Positions 35,975 to 43,407 of a DNA stretch of 64,000 nucleotides are shown here, in pieces. This DNA comes from Bifidobacterium simiarum. Lineage in GTDB: Bacteria; Actinomycetota; Actinomycetes; Actinomycetales; Bifidobacteriaceae. The first letter of the stretch is position 1. The number at the start of each line of letters is the position of its first letter. The DNA lies in NCBI RefSeq assembly GCF_002802905.1, contig NZ_PEBK01000002.1:186001-250000 (forward strand), read 5' to 3'. A program made the position numbers and the translations under genes. The notes beneath the pieces are model-generated. The model saw only the letters and a program-made list of their open reading frames with translations, was not told the origin of the DNA and ran no database searches.

Positions 35975-36183
35975 ACCTATCTTCATTCTGCGGGCACTTT
36001 TCGGGTACTTGTAGACACCCATCTTCATTCTGCGGGCACTTGGCGAGGTATCAGCGGCGAGGAATTGTTGAAATCCCAATGACATTTCGGCGGATTACCC
36101 GGCGATACCGGGCTCGAGGTGCCCCAGGAATGAAGATAGGTGTCTGCAAGGCACCAAAATCTGCCCCAAGAATGGAGATAGGC
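35975..36183. repeat. 209-bp imperfect palindrome, family I copy 1
   Basis: Each arm contains two copies of a CTATCT(T/C)CATTCTGCGGGCAC-like unit, separated by GCAGACACC-like sequence; the right arm is the inverted counterpart (GGAATGAAGATAGGTGTCTGC, AAGAATGGAGATAGG). A second copy is at 46016-46224. It carries no coding frame. Confidence 0.65.
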
Positions 36184-36327
36184 CCGAATATACCGGAATC
36201 TAAGTCCGAATGAGCCGGAAGCCAAGCCCGAATACACCACTTGCCAGACGAATGGCCTGAAATTTCCTACGCCGGCGAACAGCGCACCTACACTGGAAGA
36301 TGAGAGGCTCGAAGATCGGAGGCCGAT

Positions 36328-37137
36328 ATGACACCGTGGTCTATAACAACGTGGTCTGCAAACAAACACGGAACCATCAACAAACAGGGAACCATTAATC
36401 TACCCCGCGCATTCAACATAACAATGGCAATCATCGCCGCAATAGCCATGATGCTGACGACCGCGATCGTGGCGCTGGCCGGTCCGATCGACGGCATGGC
36501 CGCAGCGGATACGGGCGGCTCGCGGAATATGTACCGCCTGTACAACCGCAATTCCGGCGAACATTTCTACACGGCGAATGCCGCGGAGCGCAACATGCTG
36601 ATCCACGCCGGCTGGCGATACGAGGGCATCGGATGGGTGGCGCCGGCGAGGTCGAGCCGCCCGGTGTACCGACTGTATAACCGTCACGCCGGCGACCATC
36701 ATTACACGATGAACGGCGCGGAGAAGAACATGCTGGTTCGCGTGGGCTGGAAGTACGAAGGCATCGGCTGGTACTCAAGCGACACGAATCGAAGCTACCC
36801 GCTGTATCGCCAATACAATCCGCATGCTCGCCGTGGCACGCACAACTACACGCTGAACGGCAACGAACGCAATATGCTCGTCCGCGCCGGATGGCGTGAC
36901 GAAGGTCTGGCATGGTACGCGGTCGGGCCCGGACGGGCGGATGACATGTATACGGCACTCGGATTGCCGACCTGCAACAGCGCACGAGTCTGGAAGAAGT
37001 ACCGGGATGACGCCGGCTACATCTGGATGTGCATGGCTTCGCTACCTTCGGATTGGTACCCAAGCTCGTATTACTGGGGGTGGGGCGGCACCAAGACCGA
37101 TCCGTTCCCCAACATAGGCCCGGTATACCGTTACTGA
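36328..37137 (+). CDS. Exported protein with DUF5648 repeats
   Basis: GGAGGCCGAT gives a strong ribosome site for ATG 36328. The 269-residue product has a hydrophilic N-terminus, a signal/anchor helix (about 29-55, FNITMAIIAAIAMMLTTAIVALAG) and three DUF5648 repeats (consensus YRLYNRxSGxHxYTxxxxERNMLVxxGWRYEGIGW). A unique C-terminal 70 residues follow, ending DPFPNIGPVYRY. DUF5648 is common on exported proteins of Gram-positive gut bacteria next to catalytic or cell-wall domains; here no other domain is seen. Two larger minus-strand genes nearby end with the same repeats. Confidence 0.82.
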   Translation: MTPWSITTWSANKHGTINKQGTINLPRAFNITMAIIAAIAMMLTTAIVALAGPIDGMAAADTGGSRNMYRLYNRNSGEHFYTANAAERNMLIHAGWRYEGIGWVAPARSSRPVYRLYNRHAGDHHYTMNGAEKNMLVRVGWKYEGIGWYSSDTNRSYPLYRQYNPHARRGTHNYTLNGNERNMLVRAGWRDEGLAWYAVGPGRADDMYTALGLPTCNSARVWKKYRDDAGYIWMCMASLPSDWYPSSYYWGWGGTKTDPFPNIGPVYRY

Positions 37138-37168
37138 CCCCTGCCCACCAAACAATAACCCAACGATA

Positions 37169-37228
37169 CTTGGCCAACACGTTCAGGAAGACCCCATTTT
37201 CGGCCCGTACGTGAACGTCTTGGCCAAG
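37169..37228. terminator. TTGGCCAA-type hairpin, family T copy 1
   Basis: A 17-bp stem with one mismatch (37169-37185 with 37212-37228) surrounds an interior with CCATTTTCGG. Further half sites of the same stem (CGTGAACGATTTGGCCA and TGAACGACTTGGCCAA) follow at 37239-37279. It lies just after the plus-strand DUF5648 gene and may act as its terminator. Confidence 0.55.
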
Positions 37229-37460
37229 TAAGGGGTCTCGTGAACGATTTGGCCAGCGAATAATGAACGACTTGGCCAACGAACAAGCCCAGCCACTCTC
37301 AGTCGGCTACCACCGACAGCCCCATGGCCAACTGCGGCCCCATGGCAAACCGCGACCCCATGGCAAACCGCGGCCCCACCCCTTACTGATCAAGGGACGG
37401 GGCCGCAGTTGGCCGGTTTCGGGCCGCGCCTTGCTGGCTTCGGGTGGCCGGCAAGCCCGT

Positions 37461-37508
37461 CACCACATCAGTCAGTCTTACCTGTGGGCTTCCCCTTGAG
37501 GGGAAGCC
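37461..37508. repeat. Degenerate type B repeat in the DUF5648 intergenic region
   Basis: CACCACATCAGTCAG, a decayed small stem and CTTCCCCTTGAGGGGAAG are visible. Before it (37290-37400) lie a degenerate type A end and three CCCCATGGCAAA/CCGCGG short tandem repeats. The stretch 37539-37650 is the shared 3' region described for the DUF5648 pair. Confidence 0.5.
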
Positions 37509-37650
37509 CCGGCAATTACAAGAGGAGAGCCCAGCAATCACAGGCTGTTCCTGCAATTGAGGACTTGCCTTACGGCAAGCGCTTTGCTGGCTCCGGACCG
37601 CCGGTAACAGCGACCCTCCGCAAAAGCCTGATTGAAGGCAGTGCCTTCAA

Positions 37651-39828
37651 TTACAGGCTTTTCCAGGCAATGCCCTCGCCACGCCAGCCGGCGTTCTGGA
37701 CGGCCACGTATTCGCCGTAGCTCATCGTGTATACGTGCTCGCCGCCGCCGTTGCCGCGACCGTTCTTCGGCTTGTAGTAGCGCGTCGGATTGTACAGGCG
37801 GTACACCGGCTTGCCGCTCGAAGGCGCATACCATGCGATGCCCTCGTTACGCCAGCCGAGCTTCACGAGCGTGTTGTGCTCGCCCAGGCTCATCGTCCAG
37901 TTGTGGTTGCCACTGTTCGGGTTGTACTCGCGGTACACCGGCTTGGCCCCGGCGGTGCCCTTCGGCACGGTGATGAACGAGGAGCTTCCGCGGTTCTCGT
38001 CGCGCCATCCGAGCTTCACGAGCATGTTCTTCTCGGCGGCCGACGTGGTGTAGTGATGCAGACCCGAGTTCCTGTTGTACACGCGGTACACCGGCACCTG
38101 CTTCACGGTCGGCTGCGTCGGCTTCGACGGCTGCGACGGCTCACTCGGCTTGGCCTTCACGGTCACCGTCGCACGCGCCTTCACGCTGGTCCCCGCCACG
38201 GTGCCATTCACCGTGAACGATCCGGCCTTCGCATACTGGCCCGAGTAGATGTACGGCCACGTCACCGCCACGGTCTTGCGCGCGCCGTTGGTGTAGGTGG
38301 CGGTCACCGTGCTCGGCAGCTTCGGCGCGGTTCCTGCGGTCGTGGTCACCGACACCGGGTCGATCGAACGGATCGTCGGGGCCGCCGGGTTCTTCTTCCA
38401 CTGCGCGTACAGCGTCGTGTTGGTCAGCGGCAGCACGATCGAGGCGCCGGGCTGGTAGGAGAGACCCTTGCCGTCGGCGCGGGTGTTCCACGCGGTGAAC
38501 GTGTAGCCGCTGCGGGCGAATCCGTTCGCCGCCACGGTCACCTTCTGCCCGCTCTTGCCGGACGTCGTCTTCACCGAACCGGAGGTCGCGCCGTTGCCGG
38601 AGTAAGTCAGAGTCACGGTCTTCGGCACGGCCTTCACGATCACCGGGAAGCTGTACGTCCGTCCCTGATCGGTCACGCGGATGCTGGCGGTACCGGCACG
38701 CAGCGCGGTCACCTTACCGCCCGCCGTCACGCTGGCGACCGACGGGTTGGACGACGACCACGTACCGCGGAACTCGTACCGGCCGGACATGTACCGCAGC
38801 TTGGCCACGGCCTGCACGGAGGTGCCTTCGTTCATCGTGCCAAGATTCGACTTCACGCCCTGGTTCAGCAGGGCCTGGGCCACGTTGACCTCAACGGTCT
38901 TGGCACCCTGCCAGTTGGTGGCGCCCTGCGTGTAGTTGTACCGCAGACTCGAGGAGGTCTCGCCGGCGAAGGTGGTCCCCCAGTCGGGGCTGGTGCCCTG
39001 ACCGAATCCGTACCACCGCACGTCCGGCTGGATCAGCTGCACGTAATGACCGACCTGTCCGGCCGGCTTGCCGTTGAGCAGATTGATGTAGTCGGACTTT
39101 TCGGAAGCCCACTGATTGTCGATCGCGTAGGCCATGTCGCGGCCGCCCCACGCGAGGATTTCGCCGAACGCCTGATACCCGTTGTAGGTGGCGGTGAAGC
39201 AGCTCGTCCCGTTCGGACGATTGTGGCCCAGCTCGTAATCGGCGGCCTCCACGGCACGCTGGGTGGCGATGCGCTCCAGCTCGTTCGACCACTTCGGGGA
39301 GAGATACTCCTGCTCGGACATGCCGATCTGCTTCAGATAGTCACGCACCGAGTACTGGTAGGTGACGCCGTTGATGCCCAGACGGATCTTGATGCGACTG
39401 TCGTTGAGCGCGTCCTTGCGCCACTTGATCACATGGTTCAGTGCGACGGACCGGACGGTCTTCTGGTTCAGCGTCTCGTTGACGTAGACGGTGACGCCGT
39501 CGCCGAGCGTGACGCCCAGACTGGAGACACCGGCCTTGCTGGCCGAGGCGGAGCCTGAAACATCAGCAGCGGAGCCGGAGGCGTTGGCGGATCGGGCCGC
39601 GGCCTCGGATTCGGTCTGGGTGGCCGCCTCGCTGTCGGTAGTGGTATCGGGGGTGACATCGGTGGTGGTGTCCGACGCGGTGATGGTGACCGGCTGGGTC
39701 TGGGCGGCCGTTGCGGATGAGCCGTCGGTGTCGTCCGCCCACGCGGTGCTCATCGTGATCGCGGATCCGCCCAGCATGGCTGCTGAAACGGCGACGGCGA
39801 CAACACGACGCAGTGTTTGCCTCTTCAT
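37651..39828 (-). CDS. Secreted multidomain protein: CAP domain, Ig-like domains, DUF5648 repeats
   Basis: ATG 39828 gives a clear signal peptide (MKRQTLRRVVAVAVSAAMLGGSAI...AWA). The 725 residues then show a Thr/Ala-rich spacer and a CAP/SCP-like domain (about 140-330, LGHNRPNGTSCFTATYNG, GHYVQLIQPDVRWYGFG). A bacterial Ig-like domain (WSSSNPSVASVTAGGKVTALRAGTA) and an InlB-type B repeat (GYTFTAWNTRADGKG...TLYAQWKK) come next. A further Ig-like domain (VTWPYIYSGQYAKAGSF) and three DUF5648 repeats close the protein. There is no sortase motif. It is probably a secreted or wall-associated protein binding glycans or peptidoglycan. The C-terminal 190 residues and the 3' flank closely match the next minus-strand gene. 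Confidence 0.88.
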   Translation of the reverse strand: MKRQTLRRVVAVAVSAAMLGGSAITMSTAWADDTDGSSATAAQTQPVTITASDTTTDVTPDTTTDSEAATQTESEAAARSANASGSAADVSGSASASKAGVSSLGVTLGDGVTVYVNETLNQKTVRSVALNHVIKWRKDALNDSRIKIRLGINGVTYQYSVRDYLKQIGMSEQEYLSPKWSNELERIATQRAVEAADYELGHNRPNGTSCFTATYNGYQAFGEILAWGGRDMAYAIDNQWASEKSDYINLLNGKPAGQVGHYVQLIQPDVRWYGFGQGTSPDWGTTFAGETSSSLRYNYTQGATNWQGAKTVEVNVAQALLNQGVKSNLGTMNEGTSVQAVAKLRYMSGRYEFRGTWSSSNPSVASVTAGGKVTALRAGTASIRVTDQGRTYSFPVIVKAVPKTVTLTYSGNGATSGSVKTTSGKSGQKVTVAANGFARSGYTFTAWNTRADGKGLSYQPGASIVLPLTNTTLYAQWKKNPAAPTIRSIDPVSVTTTAGTAPKLPSTVTATYTNGARKTVAVTWPYIYSGQYAKAGSFTVNGTVAGTSVKARATVTVKAKPSEPSQPSKPTQPTVKQVPVYRVYNRNSGLHHYTTSAAEKNMLVKLGWRDENRGSSSFITVPKGTAGAKPVYREYNPNSGNHNWTMSLGEHNTLVKLGWRNEGIAWYAPSSGKPVYRLYNPTRYYKPKNGRGNGGGEHVYTMSYGEYVAVQNAGWRGEGIAWKSL

Positions 39829-40070
39829 GATGGTGATTACTCCCGTCCCGGCAGACGCCGGTGAACCTCTTGTACTCACCGATAGTTTATCCCGTCCGCA
39901 TTGCCGAAGACGGAAGCGGTGTCGAGGAGGGAGATTGCTTCGCTTGGCGGAGGGTGGCATGTGTTGTCCGACGCGCTCCGGGCCGCTCAGGCCAAGTCCT
40001 TACGGTCGGACAACACATGCCGCCCTCCGTTGTGGGCAAACCAATAAGCGAGCGAAGGCCCGAAGCGCCC

Positions 40071-40299
40071 AGGCTTCCCCTTGAGGGGAAGCTGGCAGCC
40101 GCAGGCTGACTGATGAGGTGACAAGCAGCGTTTCAACCCACAGCCCGTGCCCCCGCTGGCGGGGGCTGGCCGCCGTAAGGCGGACTGGGGGTGGTCGAAC
40201 CGCCATGCGACGGGACTTGACCACCCCCAGTCGGCTCCGCCGACAGCCCCCGCTAGCGGGGGCATGACGAAAGCACCTTGGCTTCCCCCAGAGGGGGAA
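40071..40299. repeat. Repeat cluster: type B, composite type A, short hairpin
   Basis: A type B unit (40071-40120) is followed by a facing pair of type A units (40149-40263) with small stems GCCGCC/GGCGGC-like on the left and GTCGGC-tcc-GCCGAC on the right. The hairpin GCTTCCCCC-aga-GGGGGAAGC ends the cluster at 40279-40299. The sequence at 39829-40070 is otherwise unremarkable intergenic DNA upstream of the CAP-domain gene. Confidence 0.65.
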
Positions 40300-40428
40300 G
40301 CTCAGAAGACCGTCGTCACAGGCTCGTCCCGCAATTGAGGACTTGCCTTACGGCAAGCGCTTTGCTGGCTTCGGGCCGCTGGTGGCGACGGCCCTTCGCA
40401 AAAGCCTGATTGAAGTCAGTGCCTTCAA

Positions 40429-41841
40429 TTACAGGCTTTTCCACGCGACGCCTTCGCCCTTCCAGCCGGCACGCTGGACGGCGACGTATTCGCCGTAGCT
40501 CATCGTGTACACATGCTCGCCGGAGTGACGGTTGTACAGGCGGTACACGTTCTTGCCGGAGCTGGGCGCATACCAGGAGACGCCCTCGTTCTTCCAGCCG
40601 AGGCGCACGAGCATGTCGTGCTCCTTCTTGTTCATCGTCCAGTTGTGATTACCGGTACGACGGTTGTACTCGCGGTACACCGGCTTGGCTCCGGACGTGT
40701 TGCCCGGCACGGTGATGAACGACGTGCCCTCGTTGCGCCAGCCGAGACTCACCAGCATATTGCGCTCGGAGGCGTTCCTCGTGTAGTGGTGCAGACCCGA
40801 ACGACGGTTGTACACGCGGTACACCGGCACCTTCGTCACCGTCCATGGACGCACCGACACCGTATAGGCCATCGGGTTGAGGGCACCACTATCATCGATT
40901 AAATTCTTGTACCATTTACTGTAGGTTACGCGGATGTAGTAGGTGCCGTGGGCCAGCGTCAGCACACCATCACGCCCGTTCTTATTGCCCGTCCACGTAT
41001 ATGTTGCGATCTGAGAGAGATTGGGAGCATACACTCGGGCGGTCCAAGATGAAATATTGGCATTACTATCAGGTACGCTACGCAGCGCGATCTGCACCTT
41101 GGTGGCCTTGGACAGGGTGAACCGGTACCAGTCCTGTTCTCCATCGTCCTCATTACCCCAGATCGACCCGTTCAGCGTGCGGCCGAGAGTCAGGACATCG
41201 GCGCTGGCACGATCGTTGTTCCACTCGGTCTCCCAATTCGACGTTGCGGAATACCCGACCTTCAGACTGTATCCGCCGGTCTCTCCGCGCCAATCACTGG
41301 TCCTGATCTTCAAGTAATAGGTTCCGGCTGCGACGCCGATGTAACCATAGGAGGTTATACCAGGCCCCCAATAGTAATCGTATTTGAACAGTACACGGCC
41401 GGAAGAATCCAACAGCGACGGGTACGCATACCTATCGTTCAAGCCCTGCACCTTGACCACACCAGGACGTTTGATGGTGAACCTGTACCACACATCGTTA
41501 CCAGCGTCTTTGCTACTATCCATGAGATCGTACATGCGATTGACCTGAATCGCGATGGCACGGCTCATGCTCGTATTGTTCCTAGCCGAAGCGTTACCCG
41601 CGATCGGCGTGGCAGCGGCCTCGCCAGACTGCGCAGGCTGAGTGGACTGTGCGGACGGCGTAGTCTGCGCGGGCTGCGCGGATGCGGTCGGAGCCGACTG
41701 AGCCGACTGCTCCGCTGCCGGGGTCTCGGCCTCCGCCGCATTGGCGACCGAGATCGGCGCGAACATGCCGACCGCAACGACGGCGGCCACCGCAAGACGG
41801 CCCCATGCACCCCAACGACCGGGGGTATGTTGGTTTCTCAT
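40429..41841 (-). CDS. Secreted protein with two PPC-like domains and DUF5648 repeats
   Basis: The 470-residue product has a signal peptide (LAVAAVVAVGMFAPISVANAAEA), a Ser/Ala/Gln/Pro-rich spacer and two bacterial pre-peptidase C-terminal-like beta domains. These are about 110-205 with DVWYRFTIKRPGVVKVQ and GTYYLKIRTSDW, and about 215-330 with DWYRFTLSKATKVQIAL and GTYYIRVTYSKW. Three DUF5648 repeats end the protein, nearly identical to those of the gene before it. AAAAGAGG is six bases before ATG 41841. A run of eleven C/G lies 67-77 bases upstream of the start, so expression could be phase-variable. Confidence 0.85.
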   Translation of the reverse strand: MRNQHTPGRWGAWGRLAVAAVVAVGMFAPISVANAAEAETPAAEQSAQSAPTASAQPAQTTPSAQSTQPAQSGEAAATPIAGNASARNNTSMSRAIAIQVNRMYDLMDSSKDAGNDVWYRFTIKRPGVVKVQGLNDRYAYPSLLDSSGRVLFKYDYYWGPGITSYGYIGVAAGTYYLKIRTSDWRGETGGYSLKVGYSATSNWETEWNNDRASADVLTLGRTLNGSIWGNEDDGEQDWYRFTLSKATKVQIALRSVPDSNANISSWTARVYAPNLSQIATYTWTGNKNGRDGVLTLAHGTYYIRVTYSKWYKNLIDDSGALNPMAYTVSVRPWTVTKVPVYRVYNRRSGLHHYTRNASERNMLVSLGWRNEGTSFITVPGNTSGAKPVYREYNRRTGNHNWTMNKKEHDMLVRLGWKNEGVSWYAPSSGKNVYRLYNRHSGEHVYTMSYGEYVAVQRAGWKGEGVAWKSL

Positions 41842-41907
41842 CGAAAACCTCTTTTCCTCATCTTCCTCGCCCGCAAATCACATGCGGGTTTCGGCTTCAT
41901 GCTTTCA

Positions 41908-41918
41908 CCCCCCCCCCC
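41908..41918. repeat. Homopolymer of eleven C (G on the coding strand)
   Basis: The tract is in the short 5' region of the minus-strand PPC/DUF5648 gene, between it and the stop of the hydrolase gene at 41951. Long G runs of this size slip readily in replication. A change in length could alter promoter spacing or the leader. Confidence 0.7.
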
Positions 41919-41950
41919 GACTAAAAAAGCCCAATCCGACTCAACCGTGG

Positions 41951-42952
41951 TCATCGGCACCGATCCCAGAACCTGACCAGACAGCGGGCGAACTCCTCGG
42001 GCTGATCGTCCTGCGCCAGATGCGCGGCGTCGGGCATCACCATCGGCGTGATGTCGAGCTTCTCGGCCTCCCGCTCGTACACCTCGTGCGGCCACACGTC
42101 GTCATGCTCGCCATACAGCATGGCCATCGGCATGCCGGACTCGCGCAACCGCGCCAGATCCGGCGTCACGTCGTCGAAATCGGTCATGAACCGCGCCACC
42201 GACGCGAGATGATACTTCGACGAGGCGTGCATGCACTGACGGAACAGTTCGGCCAGCCGGTCCTTCTGCGGCAGGTCGCGCATTCCCCACCGGAACACGG
42301 GGAACAACGCCTTCGTGCCGATCGCCCGGATGATCGCCGGCCCCACCTTGATGATCGGCGTGCTCTTCACCGGCTGCGCGCCCGAATCGAAGAACGTGAG
42401 CGACCGGACCATCTCCGGGCAGCGGATCGCCACACGCCGGGCCACCACCCCGCCGAAACTGTGACCGACCAGATCGATCGGCCGCTCCCGTCCGCCGAGC
42501 CGCTCCAGCACCTCGCATCCGTCGGCCACGAAATCCTCGAGTTCGTAAGCTCCCGGCTCATGCGGGGCCGCGGAATCACCCTGACCGCGCTGCGAGTAGG
42601 CGACGATCGCACGGGACGGCTCGACCCCATCCCGCCGCAGCACTTCACTCCGCCGCGTTACCTCACTCCACAATGTCGGGAAGAACGGGATGAAATCCTC
42701 CTTGGATCCGGTGAATCCCGGGATGAACAGGGAGACGCGATCGGCGGTCTCCAGATTGTGCGTGCCGAACGCGGTGAGATCGCCGACGGTGACGGGGATC
42801 GCGAACGTCCGCAGAAAATCCGGGGTGTCGAACGGCCCGAACGCCGGCGTCCGGCGGAACGGTCCGCAGAAGGTCCGGGCGTTGCCAATCCCATCGTCTA
42901 CCGCTTTGCCGCCGCGATCATCGCCACCGCGATCATTACGTCGTACTGCCAT
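41951..42952 (-). CDS. Alpha/beta hydrolase
   Basis: The 333-residue protein has the oxyanion segment LFIPGFTGSKEDF, the nucleophile elbow GHSFGG (Ser nucleophile), an acid residue in AMLYGEHDDVWPHE and the catalytic His in MPDAAHLAQDD. About 45 residues at the N-terminus are not conserved. ATG 42952 follows AAAGGGG by eight bases. A cap region of about 80 residues (IIKVGPAIIRAIGTKALFPVF) is present. The substrate cannot be predicted. The gene diverges from the zinc-ribbon/PASTA gene, with parS in between. Confidence 0.88.
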   Translation of the reverse strand: MAVRRNDRGGDDRGGKAVDDGIGNARTFCGPFRRTPAFGPFDTPDFLRTFAIPVTVGDLTAFGTHNLETADRVSLFIPGFTGSKEDFIPFFPTLWSEVTRRSEVLRRDGVEPSRAIVAYSQRGQGDSAAPHEPGAYELEDFVADGCEVLERLGGRERPIDLVGHSFGGVVARRVAIRCPEMVRSLTFFDSGAQPVKSTPIIKVGPAIIRAIGTKALFPVFRWGMRDLPQKDRLAELFRQCMHASSKYHLASVARFMTDFDDVTPDLARLRESGMPMAMLYGEHDDVWPHEVYEREAEKLDITPMVMPDAAHLAQDDQPEEFARCLVRFWDRCR

Positions 42953-43200
42953 CCCCTATGCCCCTTTGCGTTCGCCGTTCTTCGACGCTGTTCCATCGAT
43001 ATCGCCCGTCGGTATCGTCCGACCAGTTCCACAACCTCACCGTCAGCCGAATCCGCCCGGAACCACCGCCACATCCCGGCCTTGTCCGGCTGGCACCTGA
43101 CTTTATCCGGCCGATACTCGGCCTTGTCCGGTTGATGACAGTGCGGTCAGGTTCCGTTATACCGCAATTTCGACAGTCGGAACCGTGAAACAGCCGTCGA

Positions 43201-43216
43201 TGTTTCACGTGAAACA
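43201..43216. other. parS centromere-like site (ParB binding)
   Basis: TGTTTCACGTGAAACA is the exact 16-bp ParB consensus palindrome. A half site, GTGAAACA, occurs at 43185-43192. It lies in the 455-bp divergent region between the hydrolase and the zinc-ribbon protein. Such sites cluster near the replication origin in actinobacteria and seed the ParB complex for chromosome segregation. The rest of that region has no gene I can support. Confidence 0.92.
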
Positions 43217-43407
43217 TCATGCTGAATCGTTACCGGCATCGTTTAGGATGGACGGCAGAGAGCCACCGGCGGCGCAGGTCCGTGCCAACGGCGGCATGCA
43301 GCGGGCCATGCCGTGCGGAAGACCGCATTGCGTGGGCTGCGCGAGGAACAAGAGCGCGGAAGAGTGCGTGCAAGGCGCAGGAGATCATGCGCGGAGAAGG
43401 AGACGAT

